A stretch of DNA of 64,000 bases from positions 3,844,320-3,908,319 of the forward strand of contig NZ_AP022871.1 in NCBI RefSeq assembly GCF_011764565.1, written 5' to 3'. Origin of the DNA: Phytohabitans suffuscus. Its GTDB lineage: Bacteria; Actinomycetota; Actinomycetes; Mycobacteriales; Micromonosporaceae. Position numbers and translations under genes: made by a program. The notes under the pieces were generated by a model. It was not told the DNA's origin. It was given only the letters and a program-made list of their open reading frames with translations, and did not search any database. Positions 47,414-58,009 of the stretch are shown here, one piece after another; within the stretch, counting starts at the first letter, position 1; the number at the start of each line of letters is the position of its first letter.

Positions 47414-47968
47414 ATGGATCTGCAACAGCTGCAATCGGTGCGGGAGTTCGCCGTCCGGCAGAGCGTTCGCATGTCGGAGAACAGGTACGAGGTGCACGCG
47501 GTCGGGCCGGACGGGTCCGAGGGCGGTGTGGTCGCGTTCGCCGAGCAGAAGCGCGCGGACTTCAAGCGCGGGGCGGTGCTCTACACCGACGAGAGCCGCC
47601 GGCAGCGGGTGCTGAGCTTCCAGCCGTCCGGCTCGGCGTACGCGGTGACCGACGCGGACGGCGTGCCGCTGGGCGAGTTCCGCAAGGCGTCCGGCAGGAC
47701 CGTGTGGGTCGTGGAGCAGCCCGGCCTGCCGCCGGTCAGCGGCAAGGAGAGCAGCCCGACGGTGTCGACGCTGCGCAAGGTCAGCGGCGACCTCTTCTGG
47801 CTGCCGTACGAGTTCGAGTTCACCCGCGCGGGCGGCGGGACGGTGTTCACCGTCGCGAAGAGCTGGAGCGTGCGGGACAAGTTCACGATCGCCGTGCCCG
47901 ACCCGCACCTGGACCGCCGCCTGGTCATCGCCGTGGCGGTGGCCCTGGACGCGATCGCCAACCGCTAG
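47414..47968 (+). CDS. LURP-one-related / scramblase-like protein
   Basis: Protein of 184 residues, cytoplasmic, of the LURP-one-related (tubby/scramblase-like beta barrel) superfamily. It begins SVREFAVRQSVRMSENRYEV, then shows alternating beta strands: RVLSFQPSGSAYAVTDADGV, LGEFRKASGRTVWVV, FTRAGGGTVFTVAKSWSV, and a final hydrophobic helix LVIAVAVALDAI. In the family this last helix is buried inside the barrel. Function in bacteria is unknown. The ATG at 47414 is the first in frame after LysR, 44 bases away. Confidence 0.82.
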   Translation: MDLQQLQSVREFAVRQSVRMSENRYEVHAVGPDGSEGGVVAFAEQKRADFKRGAVLYTDESRRQRVLSFQPSGSAYAVTDADGVPLGEFRKASGRTVWVVEQPGLPPVSGKESSPTVSTLRKVSGDLFWLPYEFEFTRAGGGTVFTVAKSWSVRDKFTIAVPDPHLDRRLVIAVAVALDAIANR

Positions 47969-47993
47969 CGGGATTAGTTGGCACGTCAAACTA

Positions 47994-48023
47994 TTGACAG
48001 GTATCTGTCGCCTGTGTGAATCT
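47994..48023 (+). promoter_or_regulatory. Candidate promoter/operator upstream of xyloglucanase gene
   Basis: TTGACA (47994-47999) with GAATCT 18 bases on resembles a sigma-70-type promoter. GACAG-GTAT-CTGTC (47996-48009) is a perfect dyad overlapping the -35 box, a plausible repressor site for a carbon-source-regulated hydrolase. Confidence 0.35.
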
Positions 48024-48145
48024 CTGCGACGGAGCCGGCGGAAGCCTTGGGCAGCTTCCTTCTCGACCTCGCACGCCTCCCTTGTGGACACCGCGTGCGG
48101 GTGTCGTTCGCCTCAGGTAACGCTTGCTTCCTCTTAGGAGCCCAC

Positions 48146-50937
48146 ATGCGAAACGCACCCCAAGAAGACCCTCCGCCTCGCTCCAGGTCTCCCGGGGGCC
48201 CCGCAGAAGCATCGCCGGCGCTCTCGCCTCCGTCCTGGCCGCCGGTGTGGTGGCGGTCGTGACCCAGGTGGCCGTGAGCACCTCGACGCCCGCGTCGGCC
48301 GCCGCCTCCGATCCCTACAACTGGAAGAACGTGCGGATCGACGGCGGTGGTTTCGTGCCGGGCATCCTCTTCAACCCGACCGAGCGCAACCTCATCTACG
48401 CCCGTACCGACATCGGCGGCGCGTACCGGTGGGACCAGACCAACCAGTCGTGGATCCCGCTTCTCGACTGGGTCGGCTGGGACCGGTGGGGGTACAACGG
48501 CGTCGTCAGCATGGCCACCGACCCGGTGCAGACCAACCGGGTGTACGTCGCGGCCGGCATGTACACGAACGACTGGGACCCCAACAACGGCGCGATCCTG
48601 CGCTCCACCGACAAGGGCAACACCTGGCAGACCACCGCGCTGCCCTTCAAGCTCGGTGGCAACATGCCCGGTCGCGGGATGGGCGAGCGGCTGGCCGTCG
48701 ACCCCAACCGCAACAGCGTGCTCTACCTCGGCGCGCCCAGCGGCAACGGCCTGTGGCGCAGCACCGACTTCGGCGCGACCTGGGCGAAGGTCACCAACTT
48801 CCCGAACCCGGGCAACTACGCGGCGATCCCCGGTGACGTGTACGGCGGGGACAACCAGGGCATCGTGTGGGTGACGTTCGACAAGCGGTCGGGCACCTCC
48901 GGCAACGCCACGCAGACCATCTACGTCGGCGTCGCGGACAAGCAGAACACCGTGTACCGGACCACGAACGGCGGCACGACCTGGGAGCGGGTCGTTGGGC
49001 AGCCGACCGGGTACATCGCGCACAAGGGCGTGCTGGACACCACCGGCGGCTTCCTCTACATCGCGACGAGCGACACCGGCGGCCCGTACGACGGCGGCAA
49101 GGGCGACGTGTGGAAGTACAACACCGCCACCGGCGCGTGGACGCAGATCAGCCCGGTCCCGTCCAGCAGCGCGGACGACTACTTCGGGTACAGCGGCCTG
49201 ACGATCGACCGCACCAACCCGAACACGATCATGGTGGCCACCCAGATCTCCTGGTGGCCGGACGCGATCTTCTTCCGCAGCACCGACGGCGGCGCGACCT
49301 GGACCCGGATCTGGGACTGGACGTCGTACCCCAACCGCTCCAAGCGGTACACGATGGACATCAGCTCGGTGCCGTGGCTGTCGCTCGGGGCCAACCCGCA
49401 GCCGCCGGAGGAGACGCCGAAGCTGGGCTGGATGAACGAGTCCGTCGAGATCGACCCGTTCGACGGCAACCGCTTCATGTACGGCACCGGCGCGACCATC
49501 TACGGCGCCACGAACCTCAAGAACTGGGACACCGGCGGGACGGTCACGATCCGGCCGATGGTGCGCGGGCTCGAGGAGACCGCGGTGCTGGACCTGATCA
49601 GCCCGCCTTCGGGCGCCTCTCTGGTGAGCGGCCTGGGTGACATCGGCGGCTTCCGGCACACCAACCTCGACGCCGTACCGCCGATGATGTTCCAGCAGCC
49701 GTACTTCACGAGCACGACGAGCCTCGACTACGCCGAGACCAACCCGAGCATCATGGTGCGGTCCGGCAACTTCACCGACTCCGACCGCCCCAACGACAGC
49801 CACGTCGCGTTCTCCACCGACGGCGGGGCGAACTGGTTCCAGGGCACCGAGCCGGGCGGGATCAACTCGGGCGGCACGGTGGCGGCGGCGGCCAACGGCA
49901 GCCGGTTCGTGTGGGCGCCGGGCGACTCCGGAATCCAGGTGCACTACACGGTCGGGTACGGCAACAGCTGGTCGGCCGCCTCCGGCATCCCGGCGAACGC
50001 GGTCATCGAGTCCGACCGGGTCAACTCCAACAAGTTCTACGGCGTCAGCAACGGCACCTTCTACGTCAGCACGAACGGCGGCCAGTCGTTCACGGCGGCG
50101 GCCACCGGGCTGCCGACGACCGGTGTGAAGTTCAAGGCCGTGCCGGGGCGGGAGGGCGACATCTGGCTGGCCGGCAGCACGGGCCTGTTCCACTCCACCA
50201 ACTCGGGGACGAGCTTCACCAAGATCTCCAACGTCACCGAGGCGGTCAACGTCGCCTTCGGCCGGGCCGCGCCTGGCCAGTCGTACCAGGCGATCTTCCT
50301 GGTCGGCACCGTCGACGGGGTCAAGGGCGTGTACCGGTCGGACAACACCGCCGGCACCTGGCTGCGGATCAACGACAACGCCCACCAGTACGGCAACATG
50401 GGCGAGGCGCTCGCCGGTGACCCGCGCATCTACGGGCGGGTGTACCTGGGCACCAACGGGCGGGGCATCCTCTACGCCGACCGCACCGGCGGCACCCCGA
50501 CCACGCCTCCCACGACGCCGCCGACGACCCCGCCCACCACGCCGCCGACCACGCCTCCCACGACGCCTCCCACCACACCGCCGACCACGCCGCCCACTTC
50601 TGGGCCGCCGACGGGGAGCGGTTGTGCGGTGACGTACGCGATCACAGGTCAGTGGGGTGGCGGCTTCCAGGGTGACGTCCGCATCCAGAACACCGGCAGC
50701 CAGGCGGTCAACGGCTGGACGCTGGTGTGGTCGTTCGCGAACGGCCAGCAGATCTCGCAGATCTGGGGCGCGACACGGACCCAGAGCGGCGCCACGGTGA
50801 CCGCGCGCAACGAGGCCTGGAACGGCGCCATCGCGCCCAACGCGGCGGTGACGTTCGGCTTCATCGCCAGCTGGACGGGGACCAACGCCCGGCCGACCGC
50901 GTTCACGCTGAACGGCTCACCCTGTTCGGTGAGCTGA
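48146..50937 (+). CDS. Secreted GH74 xyloglucanase with C-terminal CBM2 (probable frameshift near start)
   Basis: Extracellular endo-xyloglucanase of about 930 residues. Signal peptide SIAGALASVLAAGVVAVVTQ, ending near ASAAASD. The GH74 module (two seven-bladed propellers) has the two catalytic Asp motifs: IYARTDIGGAYRW and GLGDIGGFRHTN. The Thr-Pro linker (about 50497-50601) connects to a CBM2 cellulose-binding domain with Cys at each end (GCAVTY...SPCSVS) and conserved Trp. ATG at 48146 follows TAGGAG by five bases, but the coding frame of the body would require one extra base in CCCC about ten bases later; a TTG at 48124 is the alternative start but has no ribosome binding site. Plant cell-wall xyloglucan is the likely substrate. 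Confidence 0.9.
50497..50601 (+). repeat. TPPTTPPTT linker tandem repeat
   Basis: Nine-base units encoding Thr-Pro-Pro repeats, inside the xyloglucanase gene, linking the propellers to CBM2. This is ordinary for actinomycete glycoside hydrolases. Confidence 0.85.
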
Positions 50938-51051
50938 CCGTCCCGTCGACCCCGGGGCTGGCGCCCGCCGGCTCCGGGGTTAGACCAAAGTCGGATCTCC
51001 TCGCGACCGGGGATTGACGCGCGTGCGCCCGGCACTGGGCAGGCTGGGCGC

Positions 51052-51762
51052 ATGGACGCGGTGTATCGGCGGAACGAGACCGTGGTCTCCGAGCCGGCAT
51101 GGGCGGTGGGCCTGATGTGGCTGGGCCCACCGCTCGCCGGTGCCGGGCTGGGCTGGCTGTTGCAGGCGCTCGCCGGGTGGCTCGCCGACCTGCCGTGGGT
51201 GCCGTTCAAGGGGCCCGTCGAGCTGATCGCCTCGGTCGCCGACAACGAGCCGCTGGCCACGATCGTCAGCCTCGCGGTGGGCGCGGTGGTCGGGCTCGTG
51301 CTCGCGTTCATCGGGGCGATGGAGGCGCTCGTCGTGCGGCTCACCGACGGCGACGTCACGCTCCGCCGGGGTGACCACACCCAGACGATCAACCGCGCGG
51401 CGGTACGGGCGGTCTTCGTCGACGGCAAACAGCTCGTGCTGCTCGGGCAGGACGCCGAAGAGCTGGCCCGGGAGGGCTTCGACCTCGACGCCGACCGGGT
51501 GCGGGACGGGTTCCTCGCACACGGGTATCCCTGGGCGGCGGCCGGTGACCCGTACCGCGACGAGTTCCGCCGGTGGGTGCCGGACGACCCCGAGCTGCCG
51601 GGAAGTGCCGGCGCGCTGCTCAAGGCGCGCCAGAAGGCGCTGGAGAAGGGCGACAGGACCGACATCGGCGAGCTGCGGGCTGAGCTGGGCAAGCTGGGCG
51701 TCGTCGTACGCGAGGAGTCAAAGCGCCAGTACTGGCGGCGTACCCACCCGACCAGTGGTTGA
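51052..51762 (+). CDS. YqeB-like membrane protein
   Basis: Protein of 236 residues with two membrane helices (about residues 20-45 and 62-92). The rest is cytoplasmic, beginning VRLTDGDVTLRRGDHTQTINRAAV, a beta-sandwich-like segment, then FVDGKQLVLLGQDAEELAREGF and a helical tail of basic/acidic residues. This matches the YqeB family of Bacillus and actinobacteria, of unknown function. Just upstream of the ATG are short runs without a clear ribosome binding site. The next gene starts 37 bases on in the same direction, possibly an operon. Confidence 0.78.
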   Translation: MDAVYRRNETVVSEPAWAVGLMWLGPPLAGAGLGWLLQALAGWLADLPWVPFKGPVELIASVADNEPLATIVSLAVGAVVGLVLAFIGAMEALVVRLTDGDVTLRRGDHTQTINRAAVRAVFVDGKQLVLLGQDAEELAREGFDLDADRVRDGFLAHGYPWAAAGDPYRDEFRRWVPDDPELPGSAGALLKARQKALEKGDRTDIGELRAELGKLGVVVREESKRQYWRRTHPTSG

Positions 51763-51799
51763 GCAGGGGTATCCCGGTTTGGGGAGGCTGGGCTAGCCT

Positions 51800-53209
51800 G
51801 TGCCCCGTGACCGCCACGGGGGAGTGGCGGCGCCGCCGTTGCTGCCGCCGCGGCCGCGTCGCTACCGCACGTTCACGAGCGCCGCCGTCGAGACGGGCGC
51901 CGTGCTGGCGTCGGCGGTGCGGCTGCTGTGGCGACACTGGCCGGTGCTCTTCGCGCTCTACTTCGCGGGCGCCGCCGCCAAGGCGTTCATCATGATCGGC
52001 GCGGTGCAGGCCAGCAAGCTCAGCGGCGTCCTCGGCGCGATGATCATCATTCTCGGCCCGGTCGCCACGCTGATCGCGCTGGTCCTGATGCTGCGCGTGG
52101 TGCGCCCGTCGCTGCCCTGGCTGGCGGCCGCGACCGCCGACCCGCAGCCGGACGAGTCCGGCGAGGCGCCCCGCCGGCCACCCACGTTGATGGACCACCT
52201 GGCCAGCGCGCTCGTCCCGTTCCTCGCCGTGTACGCCTCGTGGGGCTACCTCCAGCAGGACGTTTCCAACTACTTCTACGAGGTGTGGGCGGACGCGTTC
52301 TTCAACGACGCGCGGCTGTTCGACGATCCGGGGGCGGTCGGTCGCGACTTCGACCAGCGGTTGCCGTTCGACCCGACGTTCACGCTGATCGCGGTGGTCG
52401 TCGTGGCGGTCGTGCTGCGCTGGCTGCTCAATACGCTCCGCGCCGGCCACAGGTGGCCGGTGCTGGGCATCCTCGGCGCATACCTCGAGGTCATCTGGAT
52501 CATGGTCTCGATCGCCGCACTCAACGAGGCCCGCGACCCGGTGACGAGCTGGGTGCGCGACCGCAAGGTGGTGCAGTGGCTGATCGACCTGTGGCAGAGG
52601 GCGGTCGAGGCGCTCGGCCCGTTCACCGGCGCCGCGCGAAGCGCGAGCGAGTGGCTGGTGGGCGCGATCGCGTCCGCCGACACCGTGATCGTGGTGCCGC
52701 TGGCCTGGCTCGCGGTCGGCGCCGTCGTGTACGGGCACAAGCTCGCGCCGCCCGCCCCGTCCGGCTCGGAGCTGCTGCGGCGGGCCAGCAAGCGGTGGAA
52801 TGCGCTGCCCAGGCCCGTGCGCGTGGTGGGCGCCAATGCGACGTCCGACCTGCGCGAGCGGTTCACGCCGCTGGTCCACGGGGTGCGCACGCTGGCACAG
52901 GCCGGCCTGGCGCCGATGCTGTTCTTCTGCATCTCGTTCCTGGTGGCGCAGACCGCGACCGAGTGGCTGTGGGAGGCCGAGCGGTTTCTGATCGGGCCGC
53001 GCGACCTGGAAGAGGTGTGGATGCCGCTGTCCGGGCCGCTGAGCCTCTTCAACGACGCGGTGGGCGTGGTGCTGCTGGTCTGCCTGCTGGCCGGGGCGGT
53101 CGACCGGGTGCTGCGGCTACAGCCCGCGCCGGCCCCTTCGCCATCCTCTGACTCCGCGGACTCCTCGCTGGCCGACGAGGGCGGTCAGGACGTCGCCAGC
53201 CGGGCGTAG
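51800..53209 (+). CDS. Polytopic membrane protein, function unknown
   Basis: Integral membrane protein of about 469 residues. Helices visible: LFALYFAGAAAKAFIMIGAV, VLGAMIIILGPVATLIALVLMLRV, FTLIAVVVVAVVLRWLL, ILGAYLEVIWIMVSIAAL, TVIVVPLAWLAVGAVVYG, MLFFCISFLVAQTATEW, and AVGVVLLVCLLAGAVD. The tail is Pro/Ser/Asp-rich and cytoplasmic. I do not recognise the family. Start uncertain: GTG at 51800 reads straight through; GTG at 51807 would fit if one base were missing in the GGGGG run at 51818, as in many genes here. The stop overlaps the end of the convergent proline-rich membrane gene by 25 bases. Confidence 0.75.
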   Translation: MPRDRHGGVAAPPLLPPRPRRYRTFTSAAVETGAVLASAVRLLWRHWPVLFALYFAGAAAKAFIMIGAVQASKLSGVLGAMIIILGPVATLIALVLMLRVVRPSLPWLAAATADPQPDESGEAPRRPPTLMDHLASALVPFLAVYASWGYLQQDVSNYFYEVWADAFFNDARLFDDPGAVGRDFDQRLPFDPTFTLIAVVVVAVVLRWLLNTLRAGHRWPVLGILGAYLEVIWIMVSIAALNEARDPVTSWVRDRKVVQWLIDLWQRAVEALGPFTGAARSASEWLVGAIASADTVIVVPLAWLAVGAVVYGHKLAPPAPSGSELLRRASKRWNALPRPVRVVGANATSDLRERFTPLVHGVRTLAQAGLAPMLFFCISFLVAQTATEWLWEAERFLIGPRDLEEVWMPLSGPLSLFNDAVGVVLLVCLLAGAVDRVLRLQPAPAPSPSSDSADSSLADEGGQDVASRA

Positions 53210-54815
53210 CGGGGCAGCTCCAGGCCGCGAGCGATGCGCACGGCCGCCGGCCGCGCCGACTCAGGCGTCACGAAGTACATGTCCACCTGCCACGGCGAAG
53301 GCGCGTCGTCGTCCGCCGGCGTGCATGACGGAAAGGGGGTGCGGGCGCCGGTCAGCTCGCTGGGGTTGGCGCTGAAGAGCCGCCCGTCGCCGTCCTCCAG
53401 CGCGAGGTTGCAGGCCGCGACCGACTCCTTGTCGGCCGCCTCGAACTCGACGGTCGCCTTCCACGCCCTGGTGCTGCCCGGTGGCTGGAAGGCATCCCCG
53501 CCGTACGTCTTGAGGTCGGTGGCCGGCCCGAAGTCGACGAGCCGCATGCGCGCGCCGGAGTACGACACCCAGCCGTCCCCGCCGGGCAGCACCGCCTCGT
53601 GCGGCCCCTCCGGTTGTAGACGTCGAGCCCGTCCTTGGCGCTCGGCCCGACGGCGAGGGCGAGCACCGGCAGGAGCACGATGAGCCCCCACAGGTTGCGC
53701 CGCCACCACCCCTTGGCCTTTGGCGCTGCGGGCATCGGCGGCGGGAACCCTTGCGCGGGCATCGGGTAGCCCGGGAACGGGGCGGCGAGCGGCGGCCTGA
53801 GCATGGGCGGCGGCGCCCCAACCCCCGGTGGCGGCCCAGCCATTGGCCCAGCCGCCTGCGGCGGCCCAGCCATGGCCGGTGGTCCTGCCATGGCCGGTGG
53901 TGCAGCCATGGCCGGTGGTGCAGCCATGGCCGGCGGCGCCGGTGTGGGTAGTGGTCCGGCCATGGGCGGCGGTCCCGATGCGGGCGGTGGTCCCGCGATG
54001 GCCGGCGGTGCCGGTGTGGGTGGCGGTCCTGTCATGGCCGGCGGTGCCGGTGTGGGTGGCGGTCCTGTCATGGCCGGTGGTGCGGATGTGTGCGGTGGTC
54101 CTGCCACGGGCGGTGGTCCAGCCATGGGCGCTGGTCCGGCTGTGGGCTTGGGTCCGGCTGTGGGTGACGGTCCGGCTATGGCCGGTGGTGCGGCTGTGGG
54201 TGGTCGTCCGGCCATGTGCGGCGGTCCGGCGAATGCCTGTGGTGGCGCTGGGATTTGTGGCGGCTGGTTGGGCGCCGGCGGGGGTGTCGCTGCGGTCGAT
54301 GGGACCGGCGGCGCCTGGGGTGTGCTCCACAGCGAGGGCGTCTCCCGCGTCGCGCCCCACGACGGTGGCGGCTGCTCAGCCACCCGGGGTGACCCGGCTG
54401 GCGGCGGCACCACCGGCTTCGGGGGCGGCGGGAGTCGCGGCGGCTGCGAGGTTGGCGCCGGCATGGCGTTGGTGACGGGCGACTGTGGCGCCACCAGCGG
54501 TGGCGGAGGCGGCTGGTGTGGCCCGGCGTTCGGATAGCCGCCCGCCTGCCCACCAGGCGGGCGCGGCAGCGGGTTGAGCATGACCGGCGGCTTCGGACCC
54601 AGCGGCGGCGCTGGCCGCTCGGCCGACCTCGGCTCACTCACCACGTGCGGGTGCGCTGCGGTGTCCGCCTGGCTCGTGTCCACCCGGATCGCGGCCGTAT
54701 CGGGCTCGACAGCCGGGATGACCGCCGTATCCGAGTCGCGCGCCTGCTCGTCCCGCCGCGGCGCCCAAGCGGAGTCCGGCGGTGCCCACGGCGAGGGTGG
54801 AGGCGTCTGCGTCAC
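53185..54815 (-). CDS. Proline-rich membrane-anchored protein C (one apparent frameshift)
   Basis: Last gene of an apparent four-gene operon, about 543 residues. The N-terminal ~390 residues are Pro/Ala/Gly/Met-rich and low-complexity, with tandem AMAGPP/TPAPPAMTGPP units. A basic stop-transfer (KGWWRRNLWG) and one membrane helix (LIVLLPVLALAVG) follow, then a ~165-residue external domain with paired Cys (VAACNLAL, PFPSCTPADD) and aromatic beta strands. GTG at 54815 has GGAGG seven bases upstream and overlaps the previous gene's stop (GTGA). The frame breaks near 53607 in the transition to the external domain: one base must be added for EGPHEAVLPGGDGW. Family unknown. Confidence 0.75.
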
Positions 54816-57340
54816 GAGACCACCTCCGGCTGCTCTACCACCACGGCTTCCTTCTGCGTGGCCCACTTGTCCACCGTGGCGGTGTCCACTTTGGGCACCT
54901 CGATCTCGGCCATCGCGTCCATCCGGTGGTCGATGAGCGGGGAGGCCAGCCGCAGCCGCAACGACGTCGCCGCGTCACGCGGCACCTCGAACGCGATCTC
55001 CCCCTCCACCGCAATCCCCGGCTGGAAGGTCCGCCCCCGTCCGCGAGCGACTGCGTGAACCGGTTGCTCAGCAGAAACTCGCGGCCCCGATCGTCGATGA
55101 GCGCCGCGTACCTGACGGCCGTGTCTTCGGTGGTGGCCGTCACCCGCACGCGGACCAGGATCCACACACCACCGGTCTCGTACCCCTTGCTGCCCACCCC
55201 CAGCAGGCGCGCACCGCGCACGCTGACGAGCTGGGCCTCGAAGGAACGCGCCGAGACCGCCTCCCCCACCTGCCCGGCGGCGATGTATGGCCGCTCACGG
55301 TCGTCCGCGCCACCCCGTGGACCGGCCGCCAGTTGGCCACCACACCCCCAACCGCGAGCGCGGCCACGAGCAACATGCCAACCCGCGCCCGCATACCAAC
55401 CCGCTCGACCCGACCAGGCGGCGCCCGATGACTCCGGATCTCCTCCCCGGTCACCGCGGCAGCGACACGCGCCTCCTGCGCGGACGCCCCACCCTGCAGC
55501 GCCGGACCCACCGGCCCACCACCAGGCCGTGCCGACACAGCGGCCACCGCGCCAGCGCCAGCACCCGGAACGAAGCCGCCAGGTGCGACCTGCCCCCCAG
55601 GCACGACCTGGCCGGGAAGCGGAGGCTGCCCTCCAGGTGGGACCTGGCCGCTTGGCGGGAGCCGACCTCCCGCCGGAGCCTGCCCACCCGGCGGGAGCTG
55701 CCCCCGAACGATGGTTGCCCTCCGTGCGGGGGTTGGCCGCCTGGTGGGAGTTGCCCTCCGAGCGAGGGTTGCCCTCCCAGCGGAGCCTGCCCGCCCGGAG
55801 GGAGCTGTCCTCCGAACGATGGTTGCCCTCCGTGCGGGGGTTGGCCGCCTGGTGGGAGCTGTCCTCCGTGCAGTGGTTGCCCTCCCAGCGGAGCCTGCCC
55901 GCCCAGCGGGACCTGCCCTCCGTGCGGGGGTTGGCCACCTGGTGGGAGTTGCCTTCCGAGCGGAGGCTGCCCGGCCTGGGGGAATTGGCCGCCAGGCGGA
56001 GGCTGGCCCCCGCGCGGGAACTGCCCGGCCTGAGGGACGTGGCCTCCAAACGGAGGCTGACCACCGGCCGGGAGGTGGCCACTGGGTGGCAGCGCGGCGC
56101 CCGGAGCGCCCAAGCCCGGTGGGACAACGCCGGGCGGGGCAACGCCAGGCGGGGCACTGCCGGGTGGGACAGCATGTGGCGGCATAGCGCCACCCGATGG
56201 CATGGGCGCGGTCCAGCCAGCGGCTGGCGGTCCGGCCGGTGCGGGCCATCCGCCGGGCTGGGGCGGCGCGGAGTGCCCTGGCCATCCAGCGGGCGAGGGT
56301 GGTGTGGCCGGTGCGACATGTCCAGGCGGGCCGGTGGTCGGAGGCGACGCGATCTGCCCTTGCCAGCCTGCGGGTGGGGGCGGCTGGGCAGGGTTGCCCC
56401 AGCCACCCGGCCCTGCGGAAGCAGGCCATCCCCCGAGCGGAGGCGGCGCGGTCTGTTCTGGCCAGCCGGCGGGCGTGGGCGGCTGGCCAGCAGGACCGGG
56501 CCAACCCGCCTGCGCCCCCTGAGGCATGCCTGTGAGCGGGCTTTGCGGTGCGCTGGCGGGTGGCGCCTGCGGCATGCCTGCGGGTGGCACCTGTGGCGCG
56601 GGACCGTGCGGCATGCCTGGGGGCGGGGCTTGCTGCGCACCTCCGGGCGGCACCTGCGGCGCACCTCCGGGCGGCACCTGCGGCGCACCTCCGGGCGGCA
56701 CCTGCGGCACGCCTCCGGGCGGCACCTGCGGCATGGCTGCGGGCCAACCGGCAGGCTCCGGCGATGCGGCGTATCCAGGCGGTCCACCCGTCAGAGGCGG
56801 CATCGCACCAGGCGGTGGGTAAGCGCCAGGCGATGGTTGGGCGCCCTGTGGTGGTTGAGCGCCCTGCGGTGGTTGGGCGACGGGTGGATATGGAAGGCCG
56901 GACGGTGGTTGAGCGCCGTGCGGAGGCTGAGGGCCGGGCCACGGCGGGGGACCGGGCGGCGGCTGAGCACCAGGCGGAGGTGGAGCGCTGGGCCAGCCGG
57001 CGGGCGGCGTCGCAGGCGCAGGACCGGGCCAACCAGCCGGCGAAGGCGAAGCCCCGCCCGAAGGCGAACCCCCGCCTGAAGGCACTGAAGGCAAAGCCCC
57101 ACCTGAAGGCGAACCCCCGCCCGAAGGCGAAGACGCCACCGCCGATCCTGGCCATCCATCCGGCGGAGGCGGTGGCCCGGGCGTCGCGGTCCCAGTCCAC
57201 CCACCCAGTGAGGCGGCGCCGTGAGACCACCCACCCGGCGAGGCGGCAGCGGGAGACCAGTCACCCGGCGGCGCTGGCCATCCGTCAGGTTGCGCTGACT
57301 CCGGCGATGGCGGGGTGGGCTGCTCGGGTTGGGTGGTCAT
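54812..57340 (-). CDS. Proline/glycine/glutamine-rich membrane-anchored protein B (three apparent frameshifts)
   Basis: Giant low-complexity protein of about 840 residues. The N-terminal ~640 residues are Pro/Gly/Gln/Ala-rich, first PPPG, PAGW and VPPGGAPQ units, then long GGQPPxGGQ arrays. One membrane helix (VGMLLVAALAVGGVVANW) is followed by a ~170-residue external domain (SFEAQLVSVRGARLLGVGSK, then FEVPRDAATSLRLRLASPLI) of DUF4352-like appearance. Three breaks (about 55704, 55290, 55037) each need one base added, and each is in or beside a G/C run. The ATG at 57340 overlaps the previous stop (ATGA); its own stop overlaps the next GTG. A cytoplasmic intrinsically disordered, perhaps condensate-forming or signalling-scaffold region is inferred. 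Confidence 0.75.
55616..56060. repeat. GGQPPxGGQ-encoding tandem repeats
   Basis: Imperfect tandem units of roughly 33-45 bases within gene B, each encoding Gln-Pro-Pro-x-Gly-Gly. They look like the CRISPR-like periodicity of a low-complexity protein, not a CRISPR: they are in frame and lack unique spacers. Confidence 0.75.
56637..56737. repeat. 24-base tandem repeat (VPPGGAPQ units)
   Basis: Four near-identical 24-base copies within gene B encoding PPGGxPQV, perfect enough to suggest recent slippage or unequal exchange. Confidence 0.75.
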
Positions 57341-57975
57341 TTGCCGCGCCGGTCTTCGATGGGCACGGTGAGCTCGGCTCGGGGCTCCAGGTCGAGCCAG
57401 TGCATGTGGTTGGACAGGGTGTCGACGCGGTAGGTCTTCTTGTTGATGGTCACCGTCATCTCGGTGGGGACCGGGGCCGTGCTCTCCTGCTCCCAGAAGA
57501 AGGCGAGATTCTCCGGCATCGACGGCTGTAGGTAGCCGACTGCCTCGCCGTCGCGCAGGGCGATTATGTACTGGGGGTTGAGGCGCCTCAGGTTGGGATC
57601 TTCGACTAGGCCCTCGACGCCTGAGATGTCGATGGTCTCGCGGACGTCGTTGCGGCTCTCCGGCGCGGTGACCTCGACCGTGACCAGCACCACCACCCAG
57701 CGGTTGCCCTCGGTCTGCAGGCGGATGCCGGGAAGCTCGGCGTCGACGAGGCGGCCGCCGGTTACCGTCACGTTCCAGGGTTCGCCTTCGCTGACCTCGT
57801 TGACCTTGACTGGCGGCAGCTCGGGCTTGCCGGCCGGCTCCAAGCCTCCGAACAGGCCGGACGCCGCGAGTGCGGCGACGCCGGCGCTCAGGCCGAGCCA
57901 CCGTAGAGGTATAGCGACAATACGGGCGCCGAGCCCTCGCGGACCCGCGCCCGGCCCCCCGCCGACGCTAGACAC
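57337..57975 (-). CDS. Membrane-anchored DUF4352-like protein A
   Basis: Protein of 212 residues from the GTG at 57975; a TTG at 57996 would add seven. A short cytoplasmic N-terminus precedes one membrane helix (WLGLSAGVAALAASGLFGG). The external domain (KVNEVSEGEPWNVTVTGGRL, then WVVVLVTVEVTAPESRN) has the immunoglobulin-like beta pattern of DUF4352-type domains. Unlike B and C it lacks a proline-rich region. Its stop overlaps the ATG of gene B (ATGA), and it starts 34 bases after the DUF3152 gene, so the four genes look like one transcript. Role unknown; the three related topologies suggest a hetero-oligomeric surface complex. Confidence 0.72.
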   Translation of the reverse strand: MSSVGGGPGAGPRGLGARIVAIPLRWLGLSAGVAALAASGLFGGLEPAGKPELPPVKVNEVSEGEPWNVTVTGGRLVDAELPGIRLQTEGNRWVVVLVTVEVTAPESRNDVRETIDISGVEGLVEDPNLRRLNPQYIIALRDGEAVGYLQPSMPENLAFFWEQESTAPVPTEMTVTINKKTYRVDTLSNHMHWLDLEPRAELTVPIEDRRGK

Positions 57976-58009
57976 GTTTCCGGAGCATAGGCGCAACCAG
58001 CCAACCCGG

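Noticed and set aside
55451..57230. CRISPR-like regular repeats
   Set aside because: Repeats are in frame, encode Pro/Gly/Gln units and have no unique spacers; no cas genes are in the window.
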